Position numbers and translations under genes: made by a program. A DNA stretch of 64,000 nucleotides from Sipunculus nudus. Taxonomy: Eukaryota > Annelida > Sipuncula > Golfingiida > Sipunculidae. This document shows, piece after piece, positions 37,021 to 50,100 of this stretch; position 1 is the stretch's first letter; each line of letters starts with the position of its first letter. The notes beneath the pieces were generated by a model that searched no databases, had not been told where the DNA came from, and worked only from the letters and a program-made list of their open reading frames with translations. The stretch spans positions 15,250,001 to 15,314,000 of the forward strand of contig CM049308.1 in the NCBI GenBank assembly GCA_026874595.1, given 5' to 3'.

Positions 37021-37236
37021 TGTGTGTGGGGGGGGGGGGGGGGTTGGACCCTTCCAGTGATCACACAGTGATTGAACACTTCTAGTATGGTGATACCTAA
37101 AAATTACAACCACCAATCGGGACCTTGAGACAATTGGTCTAATTTTCAAGATGGTCAAAAAGAATTGGGACCATGAAAAAGTGGTCATTATTTTGAGGTG
37201 GTCACTAAACTGAGGTGTTTGTTAATTGAGGTTGTA
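37005..37236. mobile_element. Fragment of a TA-flanked (Tc1/mariner-like) MITE
   Basis: Ends TTAATTGAGGTTGTACTGTA after several GGTCA/GTGGTC phrases, like the right end of the element at 42848-43493. A G16 run (37028-37043) follows a TG repeat. The left end is not found. Confidence 0.4.
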
Positions 37237-37911
37237 CTGTATATACCTACTTCAGAACTGAAGCTTAAAAAAACTACATTCACATTCACATCATACACAA
37301 TTGAATCATAGCCAAGCAAGGTGACCAGAGGTCATTTCCGTCAAGTTTGTGTATCCATTACACAAACAAAACCTACTACACATTTAACCCTTGGGATATA
37401 GTGACGAATCATTCTAAATAACAAATAAAAGGTTTTGACATCTTGTTTATTTCATAAAGACATTATAAAACAAAATGTTCAGCTGTTACACTGGCTTTTA
37501 TCAATATATTAAAATACAGTGGATCACACATTCTGCAACATGTTAAACAAAGTGGATTTAAACATAATATATCAGTGATGCATAAGATATCAAATTTTGA
37601 ATGATATGCTGCTTAAATGTGTCTGTAGGAGCAGGAATATAATGGGAAAAGACACATCTTTGAAAAATGTAATAGACAATATAGATAAAATCTCTCTATA
37701 ATTATACAGTGCTTAAGTTTAAGGCTGGTATCCAAGGAATAGGATTTTTTAATATATATATGAACTCATGAATATGAATAGATGATTAAAACACACTCAA
37801 AGTTCATATAAAATATATCCTAAATCTCACTGATGTGTCCAACAGAAATACCAGCTCACAGAAGTTGATATGTTGACACAACCCTCTATGAAGTTAATAT
37901 GAAATAGTATG

Positions 37912-37917
37912 TTTATT
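37912..37917 (-). promoter_or_regulatory. Candidate poly(A) signal of PPP1R36
   Basis: AATAAA on the minus strand, about 115 nt past the stop codon. A second AATAAA lies at 37447-37452. Cleavage about 20 nt beyond either is plausible; which one is used cannot be told from sequence. Confidence 0.45.
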
Positions 37918-38030
37918 TAAAATTAAGTAGAAACTGCCCTGGAAGAAAGAAGTGAGTGCATAGAGCAAAAATGCATAGGGAGTGAATGAAAATGGTTTAA
38001 TGGAAAAAGGCAGTACAAGTTGTAGTTTCT

Positions 38031-38104
38031 TTAATCCTCGTCAGATGGCACCTCTGTTGTGATTTGAGAAATCCCTGTGGTTCTTCTTGTATCATGCCCG
38101 TCAC
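38031..38104 (-). CDS. PPP1R36: PPP1R36 terminal coding exon l with stop
   Basis: 74 nt, acceptor TATTTTAAG, entered in phase 1. It encodes DGHDTRRTTGISQITTEVPS then DED and a TAA stop. The acid C-terminus and the perfect frame join argue that this is the true end of the protein. Confidence 0.78.
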
Positions 38105-41100
38105 CTTAAAATAGATGAAATATCAAGGTGAAAGTCACTCCAACTAGAATTTTTCAATAAATTGAGTATGAAGAGAAAATAAATTTGAATAAAAGATGAA
38201 AACAAAATTTTCATTTATCTGATCATGGGACAAACAAACTATTCCCAGTGTTTACGACTAATGAATAACTCTGTAGGTTTAATTAATGTGTCTTTAATGT
38301 GTCTTTCTCTGACCAAGGCCACACCAAATTAATTTTATTTCAGAAACATTGTCTAGTCCATACACTATCGAAAATGACATGTAGGACCTACTCTACTGAG
38401 CATGTGGTCTGTCATAATAAAAACTACGCTGCAATGGCTGTTTATACTATTTCAATAATATAGTTAAAAAGGCATGCACTAACCTTTAAAGTAATAACGC
38501 CATGGGCTTGATAAATTCTCACAAAATGAGTGGGTGAACTAAACCAATGCATATATCATCAATATTGACTACTGAAGTTTCCAGACTCAAGTCTAGTTTT
38601 TTTTGGACTTGGACTTGAGGGTCTCAGACTTGTACTTACACAGAGGCTAGGACTCTGAGGCTTGAACTCTAGAGATAAGGCCCAGTCAATCTCAAGTCCA
38701 GTTAAATATGAAAAGCTCATTCAAATACTAAAAGGACCTATGTTAATGTGCAAACTATAAACAAAATATTACCAAAAAGGCTATATATTACCAAACAGCT
38801 CTTCACCAGGAGATAAACGTAATTACATATCCAAGTAAAAAAGTGTGTATAAACTAACATAAAAACACACGTGATACTCTCAAATTTCCCCATTTCAATT
38901 TCTTTTAATAAAAAGAATTGCATCGGACTCAGACTTAGACTCGAGTTCCATATGACTAAGACTTGATATGGGTGGACTTCAACTCGAACCTCAAGGACTC
39001 GGACTTGGACTCAGACTCGAGTGGACTGTACTCAAGACTTGCACTCGGACTTGGAAAGTGTGAATTCCACTACTTCAATGGAATTTTCTCTTAGGCCTGC
39101 TTAGACAAAATTGTTGAAAACAGATTTTTGGGAGACAAGCAATTGGCTACAAGCAATTAAATATTAAAAAAAAACAAGGTCTACAGGCCAAATGCAAACC
39201 TGTGCAATGGGATTAACATCAGGTATAAAGCTTCCATGCTGGACCATTACTTTTCAAGTACATGTGTGACATGTAAATGAACAATGCAGTACTAAACATT
39301 TTTAACCTAAGTATAAGCACCAATTACACAAACACAACTCCTGAGAAAAATGGCATGGATTTACACAACACAAAATGATTGTGGGAGGGGCCACCAGTCT
39401 TGTGTACGAGAAAGCCAACAAAGATATATGGACATACATGATTTCTGGCAGATACTTAAAAAAACTCGTTGGCTATGTGCACAGATGTATGAAACCTAAA
39501 ATAATTTGAAAGTGGCGCCACAAGTCTTGTATACAACAAAACTATCCAAGATGTATGGACATGCATAATTTCAGGCTGATATGTCAAATCACTCCTGATA
39601 AAAAAGCAGGATTATACTCAGTGCAAAAATTATTGTAGATGGCACCACCAGTCTTGCATACAATGAAGCTATCCAAGATGTTTACATATGCACAATTTCA
39701 TGCTGATATATCAAATCCCTCCTGAGAAATATGCAGTGACATACACTGTGCAAAAATGCTTACAGGTGGTGACACAAAACTTGTGTATGAGAAAACCATC
39801 ATGCATGGACAGACAAAACTTTCAGGCAGATACATCAAACTTCTCTTGAGTCAGGTGCATTGGGCTGACCAAGCTCAGCTGAGGCAGGCAGTTACCCAAA
39901 GTCAAGCAAAGCTAATAGCTAGCTGCAGCTACTGCACTGCATGACCTCTTGACCTGCACCTGTCTGCACTGAGTGAACTCTTGACCTGTTGCAAATTCTG
40001 ATACAGTTGGCAATCTACCAAAGCTATAAATAGATCCAGACTGAAACTTGGTCTGTTGCCAAATCTGAAATAGTTGGCAGTTTGCCAATCTATTTATGGA
40101 TACAGACAAAATTTTGACATGTTGCCAAATCTGTTTATACATACTGCAAGACTTTGGTTGCAATGCTTTTTTCAAGCTGCATATTCATAAGATTTTTTGT
40201 CAAAATGTTTAGAATAATAAAAGATTCCTATAGAAAGCAAAATCAGAATACAGATATATTTTATTCATTGATTTATCTTACACATAAGCTGAATATGAAA
40301 CCAAATATTTATGTTGTCTGTACAGCTCTGCTTATATACCCAAAGAACTCAGTTTGTTAATAAGGTCCAATAATTCTGAAAAAAATCAGTTAAGTAAATT
40401 TTAACAAAGGCCACCTAAGAATCATTTTGATCAGTGTTGTAGACGTTGAAACAACAGTTTTGCAGAAGAAGCCTATTGCAGCCCTCAGTTTTAAAAATAT
40501 GCTTACTAATGTCCACAAGACTAACTTCAGCTTTCCATGATTCTACCAAAAGTCAATGAACCCAATCTATTCCTATACAATTGAAAAAAAACCCTATCCT
40601 AGAATAATTTTTGTGAACAATTGAACCATTCAGCTTGACAGTTTCATCATAAAACATTTTTGAGCTGAAAGAGGCTACAATTACGAGGTTAATGTAGGTG
40701 GCGCCACAAAAAAACCTCAATTTCATATATGACTCATGTGACCAAAATTTGCATAAAATTTGGTGAGGATAGCTCTAGCCTTTTCTGATATTGTAATTTT
40801 AGGTGCCACACCATCGAAAAAGCTCACAGGTCTGCAGGGGGGGGGGGGGGTTTGTTATAAGGCAGAAGATACATTAAAGATTTAGCTAACATTAAAGATA
40901 AAGGACAGTTTAAGGTGACTTTGCATTTAAAATTCAGCCCCTCTTACCGGATGGCTGTCCTTTACCATGGGGTGTCCCAACTCCTCCAGATCTGTAAACA
41001 GTAAAAATAAGGCATGATAACACTGTCTCATAACCATCTATATCTAGAGATGGAGAGGTTACTACACAAGGATATGCACATTAAATAGGTTAAGATAAAT

Positions 41101-44100
41101 ATATTGATATACTGATAAATGCAAGAGCACAAACGATTATCAATGGTTCTTGTTTGATAAGAATAGATATCATTGCTGATGGCTCTGACAATAATCACTG
41201 AAAAACACACAGAGTATTCTTAATTTGTAATGCAGGAAAATATTGCAATAAAGACAGTTTTTCAAGATGCTTCAAGTAATATCAGGTGCCTTCATCAACA
41301 TAATGCAATAGTTCTCCTGCGCTGCTGACCATGGTTGTACCACTTGAAGTTAAAGATAATCTGGTATAAGTGATAGTGACTGGATGTCACTCTCATGAAT
41401 ATTCTAAAAGATAATTTAAAAAGTAAGGTGAACAAATTATGGGTATGACATATCACCTAGGCATAATCTTAATCTTAGCCTAGATGGTAATCCAGGTTAA
41501 TTTTCATATCTGAAGATCACCTCTCTCATATTATTATCATAATCTAAAAACATGTAAGATTAAGCACTTATGGAGATTATGGTTGACTGAGTGGACAGCA
41601 GGTTTGCCCACAACAGCAACTATCTGAATTTAAAACCCAGCATACACAGGTTGTCCAGAATATAATATCTACACTTTTTCACATCAGCTCTAGTGTTAGG
41701 CCCTGGTTAAGCTCTCCTTTGGTTTAAAGCTGCCCATCCACCTACCTTTGAAAAAGAATTTATTTGATTTCTGGATTCCTCTGTGTATTTATAAATGATC
41801 AATGGGTATTTTTGGTTGTGAAAAATTCTTATAAGGCCTGTATGAAGGATGTATGAACTTTTTTATCAACAACATATTTGTAATCACAGCAATGTTGACA
41901 AATGGGAAAAACATGTAACCTAAAGTGGTAGGTTACATATATGTGGAGGTAGAAAGGTCACTTGTTGCAAAACCCCATTTGCAAAGCTCTGGCTTATCTG
42001 ACTTGCTCCCAGATGCCCTTGTTGGATTTGTTTTGATTATTTTGGCTGGCCCCTACATATTAAAGACATGTTGATATAAACAAAACAAGCAGCCGGTGTG
42101 CAGTGATATCCATGATTCCTGGCCTATTTTTATAAAAGCTCCAAAGGATTACCTTTATTTTATAATGGTCAGACAGGTGATTTGGCCCTTTTAACATTGA
42201 TTAGCTGGCTCAAGAGGTCCAGAGGTAGAGCACAAGTTTCAAAGCTGAGAGATTGTGAGGCTCAGATGAGCCAGTGAGACCATTCACAGCTGGCCCTCTC
42301 CCAGGGCTCTGAAGGCTTAATGGGAAGACTGTGCCCCAAAGCAGTGTTTCACTCACAAACCCGTGTGCCTTTCAGGAATTCCTCATTGGTATGAACAAGA
42401 ATGGGGACAAATACACATCCAGGGCCCACAGGTGCAGTAGTCACTGGGCCTGGTTAACACCAGGGTATAAAAATTGGGAGGAAGTGTGTGCTACTGCAAT
42501 GTCACAGAGTCAAAAACTGAAATGGAATTCTGCAGATGTACATACTTAGTTATCTACCATTAAAAAAAAGAGGCGGTTACCTCTAACAGAAAAAAAATGA
42601 GTTAATTTAGCACTGACCCTCTCCTCCCATCCTCCTTCTTCTCGTCTCCTTCCTGCTCCTCATCCTCGTTCTCCGCCTTCCTCGTCAATGTCTGGGGGTT
42701 GTACTTATCTATTGGTTCACCAATGATTCCAACACTGTCAAGGACACCATTAAAAGGCTTAACAATAGCATTCCATTAATACACAAGACCTGGGAGGGAA
42801 ATAACAATTCCCAGATTGATACACCAGTAGCAATTGAATCTTCAAAGTACAGTGAAACCTTTGTAACAAAACAAGCCATGTGACTGGCCAAAAGTGGTCC
42901 AAAAGGTGTCCATTCACCTACCTTTTGAAAAAGAATTTATGTGACCTTTGGCTTCCTCTGTGCATATATTAATGATCCAAGGGTAATTCTGGTTATGTAA
43001 AGTTCTTATAAAGCCTCAGGAAGAATGTATGTTTATACAACAATGTGTTTGTAAACAGAGCAATGTTTATAAACATGAAAAACATGTTATAAGGTGGTAG
43101 GTTGCAAATAATTGGGGATAGAAATATCACTTGTTGCAAAACGCCATTTGCAATGCTCTGGCTTATCTGACTTGCCAGCAGATGCCCTTGTTGAATTTGT
43201 TTTGATTATTTTGGCAGGCGCCCTTATATTATAAACACGTTGATATAAACAAAACAAGCAACCTGCAGTGATCTCCACATTTTATGGCCTATTTTTATAA
43301 AAGCTCCATGCGATTACCTTTAGTTTTTAAAGGTCAGATAGGTGATTATGCCCCTATAATTCACAGGTTGTCTTAAAAGACAGGAGAGTGATAACCAAAG
43401 TGAATACTTTCAGTTTATTCAAGGGTGGGCTTAGTAGACAGGTGGTTTTATGAGATAGGTGGTCTTTCAGACAGGTTCTACTGTATTTTAACTTGTCTTT
43501 ACAGAAATGTTTGTCATTAGGTGGTAAATACAGATGTACTTGCACAAGAAAAGTCCTTATCTCCAATCAAACAATAATGGTGTTAACTCAGGTTACACTT
43601 ACTGCATTTTTATGGTACCAGGATAAAAATGTCCCTCAGTAGCGCCATCTTCAGGTTCTCTGCCAATTGTAGCAAGTGAACTGGAAATCACACAATTATA
43701 ATAGCAAACAGTCTCTCAGATATGTATTGTGGCATCTGTGTATCCAAAGTAGTAAAACAAAGAATCAGTATATTTCTCTTGCAAGGGGTGTATATTTTTG
43801 ACTGGCCAACTTCAGATAAAATGTCTTAAATGTAATAGTAACGCAGTAAAAAATGTTGATAAATGCACCTTTGTAAGTATATATTACACTGCCTTGCAGA
43901 ATAATTGTATGTGAGGGTGAATACTTGGTTGGTCTGTGTGTGTGTTTGTGTGTGTTCATGTGTCAAGGCATGTAATGTGTATGTACGTGTTACAGTTTTC
44001 TGAACACTAGAAGACATGTACAGTACTCACTTTGGTGAAAGTGGTCTCGTCCGTTTGAAGAGCCAGTGAGCTTCTTCTTTTGGGGAGGGCAGAATGGATA

Positions 44101-47100
44101 CCAAGGCTGGAGACCTCTGACTGTAAATAGTAATATACTTATATGACTATGTTATTAATCAGCTTGTTGGGTGTTGCCTTCTTATTAGCCTTAGGGACCA
44201 AAAGCTGCCCTAAGGCCAGTACAAAGGAAATACCAAACAAAACGGTTCATAATACTTTTTAAAATTGCAACGCATGTTAAAAATGTAACTATTTGTGTAC
44301 AGTCATTCTATTTTCACAAAGCATTTTAAGTAAAACACTGGAGTGTCCTACATTCAGGGTACTACATTATCGTCCGTTTCAATCCAAGGCAGTGCGTTAC
44401 AGAACATAGTCATGTCAGACACCCTGTGATGCTCGGCAACCGACCACTTCGCTAGCAAAGCAAGCTTCACTAGCGAGACAGCCTGTTTGGTCCACTTTTT
44501 TGTCACCCCGTAACAATAGTGACATCATGAATTTTGATGCTTGTCAATTTTATTCTGACTGTTGCATCACAGAGTACAATCAGTGCCAGTCTGATATGAG
44601 TCCACTGTATAAATTTATTGTATAAGCTGAATTGCTCAGGGGCATTGATATGAGCCTTGATTAATGATGTGTTGTATCTCAGTGCTGGGGCCTCTGTATC
44701 TGTGTGAGAACATGCGTGGCCAGTCAATTACTTTCTAAAATACTTCTTGTAGGAAACATTATTAAGCTGCTATAAACCATACATAATACAAAAACATATA
44801 CATTTGAACATATCCCAGATTATTGAAAATGACTTAAATTTTCTAGAATAAAGGAAAATCTAAGTTAAAAATCTAATTTTATTCTTTCAAAATAGTCTTA
44901 TGATCCATTAGAAACACTTAGTAAACTGATGAGATTACCATGTCATGTAAATGTATAATACATTAACTGAGATATTAACGATGCTAATTATGTAAAAATT
45001 ACTTACTTGATAATACTTTTGATTGCTGGTCTTTTCCTGTCAGAAAAAGTGAAAATATTTAATCAGCAAAAAGATAGATCCTGAAGCACAGTAGATTATC
45101 TATTTAGAAATCTGAATAATGGTTTATTTTTCAAATAAATTTCACATTTAACATATGATGTAAACATAAAGAGGAGCACAACCAAGCAACTAAATACAAA
45201 TGGAAATTCATGACTGATATATTCAAAATACCATATTAAGCAGAAACCTGAGATAAAATAAACCAAAAGGATAAATATTTGGGAGAATTGTCATGGATAT
45301 TTAGAGTCTTTGTTAAAAAGATAATATTGCCTGCTTCATATATAAGCAGTATAACCATAATTTTGACATGACATATGGCATCCCCCAAGAGCAGTTTTGA
45401 GAAATAAATCAATCAGGGTTCGATAAGGGCATGAACATGCAACATGAAAGTACTGCTATGACAGGGTGGAGGTAAGAATTTAACTGTGGAGAGTTTGGTG
45501 GCAAGGGGACATATACTGGTAAAGTTTAGAGCAGAATAACCAGTTTTGAACCACACCCAAATTCTCAAATTGTATTAGAATATATAAAATGTAATGAACA
45601 TTGAGTGAATGGATGCACTGTTAAATAAAGTTTGACCCAGTTTCATAGCAACACTGAAAAATGATACACAAAATCAATAACTGATCCCAGTAACACAGCC
45701 GTCTGAAAAACACAAAGTAGCAAGCAGTGAAGGCATGGATTGATCACTGAATTAATGATAAGAAAGCCACTATAAAATGTGTTGTTTGAGCCTGAAACTC
45801 TCAGACAACATGCCAGCATGGATTCTTCAAAGACAGGGATTACAGGGTTCTGACAGTTCTTAGCTACGACAGCTTAATTCTGGACTGAAGCTTGATCGTC
45901 AGACACAGTTCATCGATTATTAACCAGATACACAGTGGACATGATTTCCATTAACTACTAATTATGGCCCCTCAGGTCTACTATGGCACTGATTTTCTTA
46001 AAACAACTCCAGCCAGGTTAATACCATTTAATGGTGCCCTTAATAAGGTTTTCTCTGGTAGCTTTTAGGTTAATGGTAATATTTTATACACTTATTTTTA
46101 TAGTTTATTTGTCATGTAAAAACATTTGGTACAGTTATTTGATATGTTATTAATAAACAGTTCTATTTCTAGGCCTTGATTAAAGTCTGGTTGAGAATAA
46201 ACAATGTGCTCACCTATATAATAAAAAAAGCTTATATTAACATTAAAGATTTATGTTTTGTGATATCAATTCAGATATTCTTAAAGGGAATATATCAAGG
46301 AATGCCAAATAAGCATACAGTGATAACAAGGTACACTGATCAACAAAATCCATGAAGATATATATAGAGGCTGAATTTTTAAATTAATGTTAACAGCTGT
46401 ATGTGTATCCGTGTGTATAAATGGCTATGGTACTTTTGACACCAAGCTTTATATATAGAGGCTGTTACAGAGCTGCAATTATAAAATCATATTTGGTTTA
46501 CTTTTAAAGATTTTATATCTTGTTTAATAAAATTTATAATTAACATTTACAATATATTTAAAACTGCTCCTGTTGGGATGCAAAAAAGCAGCACCTAAGA
46601 CTATATGGGACATTTGTATATTCTCCAGTTGTGTAAATGGGAAAATTGTGTAGAGATTCACTGATTCGCCGATTCACTGCAACACCAAATTGAGTATCAT
46701 TTACATTTATATTTACATTTATTAGTTTTTGTGTTTTCATTAATATAATATTATTCAAAAATGCTGCACATAAAAGAACATAAAATGCACACAAAAATTA
46801 TCAATATGAGTACAATATGTAAATGATCAAATACATATTAAAATAGTAAAATGCAAGATATTTAAAATGATCAACTAATAGAATTTTCCTTGTTAATGTT
46901 TAAATCACTAAAAGCCTGACAGAAGTAGAAAGTCTTCAAGGATTTTTTTAAAGTGGTCAGTGAAGTCTGCAGTCTAAGGTTTATGGGAAGTTGGTTCCAG
47001 AGTTTAGGTGCGCAGGCATAGAAACTTTGATCACCGAAAGTTTTCCTACTAGTTCTTGGTGCAGCTAAATAAAAACTGCCATGAGCCTTAGATCGCAAAG

Positions 47101-50100
47101 AATAGGTGTTATGTCTGACTCTAAGCATATCTTTAATTTAGGAAGGGGCCATGTTATTGTGTGCTTTATAAACAAACACATAAATTTTTAAATTTTATCC
47201 TGAAGGACACAGGGAGCCAATGGAGACTTAATAACAGAGGTTTTGAAGGGGTGAATCTATCAACATTAAAAATCAATCTAGCACAATAGTTCTGATTTCT
47301 TTGGTAGCACTTAAGTATGCAGAGGCAAGGAGTCACAGTAATCTAAATGACTCTGCACAAGTCCATGGATTAGAATTTGACAGGCCTCTGGTGTCATAAA
47401 TTTCCGAATGGATCTTTTACAGTGTAAACTGTGGGAAGCATTGTTACACTTTGACGTTATATGTTATCAGACTTAAGTTGTGCAGCCAGCCATACACCAA
47501 GATATTTCACATCATTATAGAGATATCATATTTGTATCAGCAGATAAGTTGATGATGTATGACCATCAAACAGAAAGCCTAACATTTATCCAGCAATACA
47601 CAGCTGCCCATCACATATGAGATGAAAGGTCATTGGCCAGAAATCAGTTAAACAGCTTATGATTGGCTAACTGCTGCATGATCAAACCAATAACTGAAGT
47701 TTTTAGTTACAGCATGGCCAATGTGAATGACTTGGAATCTGAACTCTTTCACTACTTATATATTGTATATGTATCATGTTATGTATCATATCATAAGTGA
47801 TGCATTGTGATACATATCATATCTTGAGATAAGATATCATAACAGTCACTGATAATTGTACTTATTGCTTGCTGGAAATCTTTTGTCTGTCTGTCTGTTT
47901 CAACGCTACAGGCCACAATTTTGCAAATGCTTTCAAACTAACACAGTTGATTGATAATCAAAAGTCCTGGAAGCCTATTGTTTTTGGCCAATACACGTCA
48001 AAGATCAAAGTCAAGGTCATCAAAACTGTTCAAAATCTTTTTTTTTCTTCATATCTTTGTTAACATTTATGATAGCCGCATTAATTGTAGCTCATTTTAC
48101 ATTGCCATTTCATGGCCTTTCTTCTGATATATAGCTGTCTCATTCAGCTGTTACCATGAATATGCTTTTTTTGGGAAAGTTCATGATATTCCAAAATGTG
48201 GGGTCTCATTTTTCTTACTTTGTCCCTTTTAAAGCTAGAGAGTTTTAGTGTTTTGCTTCAGGCAGCATTGGAACAGTTTTCCTCTACTTTATACCAAATC
48301 TCGGGAAATCTCATACCATTTCTCGTCAAATGAGATATTACAAGATTTCACTGTTTTCAATCTACAGGCCACAATTCTTGAGCAATTGCTCTGAAGGTTA
48401 TATAGTTGATAGAAAAACAAAACTCCTACAAGTCTCTTGACTTTACTGGAGATATTTCAAAGGTCACGGTCACCAAAAAAAAAATATTATTTTGCTCATA
48501 ACTTCATCAAATATTGTCTTATCTACACAATCTATAGGTCATTTTATTTGTCTTTGCATTCCACATTCTGTCTGTCTGTCTTATTTCAATTTCCGGCAAG
48601 CACTCAACCTATGTTTGTCTAGTTTTTTTGTTATCTAAATACAGACTCGTTATTACACCGGGCAAGGTCTAGCGACTTACTCCTGCACTTTTCTGGGTCC
48701 TGCAGAAGACGTGGGTTTTTCTTGAGGTTTCTGTTCTTCTGTTTTCTCTCCATCTTTGCTACTTTTTGTTTCTTCAGCATTTTCTGTTTAAAATATATAA
48801 GCAGTACATCCACTCATGGAAGTATATATGTATACAACATAACATAACAAAACAGGATTAGCTTAGGCCAAAGAAAATTAAAGGTTTGGTTCTCAGGCTC
48901 CACACGCGTCAATTTTAACCCCAAACATTAAACTTTTTTTTCATTTTCATTTTTCAAGAAGATAAAATAATATAATTTTGATAAGATTCCCTTTGTTATA
49001 TAGTGCTTTTACCTGTTTAACAAAAAAAAAATCTATTATCTTCATGCTTTTCTTTGATCATATGACATTTTATCAAAACATACAAGAAAAAGGTAAAAAA
49101 TAAAATATTGCACGCCCGCACTGATTTCTGAAAAAGTGCCTGAGAACCATACTTTTTTTTGGCCTTATTCAAATATTTTGATGTGATATGCATACGGTTA
49201 TCAACTTAAAATGTCCATGATGCTTAAGGCTGTGGCACTTGTCAGCCATGACAGGCTAACAAAAAATAAGTTTAAATTATCTTTATAAACCAACTGTAAG
49301 AATCTATGGAGAAAAATTAAGTAAAAATTAACTATGAGAAAAGTCTTACGCCATGATTTCTTTTCAGTGTGCACCAGTAAAACAAGTAAAACTAAATCAT
49401 TAATGCCTACTAAAAAGTGCAGATACCAAAAAACAGATCTGCTTGAAAAAGTTGATGACAGCACCTGCTTTGATAAAGTTATAAAATTTTAAATAAAATT
49501 TTAACTTTTTTTAACTAGAGATAACAAAGCTAATACAACAAATGAAATACAGATTTGTAAGATTGGCTATTGTGAATGCACATATTGATTACTGGCACAG
49601 AAGACATGCTAATATCATTATTTGCTCAAGAAAGTGACTAATTTTTTTATAAAATACCATATTTTTTATATGAGTGTCTGTAAACTTTTTTTAAATAATT
49701 AGGCCTGGAAACAATGTAGCATTGTCTTGATGATGCCAAATAAAAGGCTATACTCCATTCCACCAACCTGTGTCAATCTGGTTTAATTTTTAGATTATTT
49801 CTGTTAAAGCATATATTTTTCAATAATTTCCAAGAAAATAGCATGTGGAAGTGACAACCTGATATGGCAAACAAAAATTTTAAAATTGATCCAAAGTTTA
49901 TGTTTTACAACTTTTTTTACACTTTCCAAAAATCTGACTGATCAGATGTGTCCCTGCATGAGTTGCCATATTTGTTTTGGCTGGTCATATTTAGTGTTAA
50001 CATGACATCATCCAATCAGCGGCTGTCAAGTGAGGCTGTTTTTGCATGTGACCAATGACCAATATTGGTCCTCTTACACTGTTTGAAATATCACTATACA

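Noticed and set aside
48631..48813. 60-codon minus frame rich in K and R over PPP1R36 exon f
   Set aside because: It is the wrong frame of a real exon. The frame set by neighbouring exons gives the E/K/P-rich linker instead.
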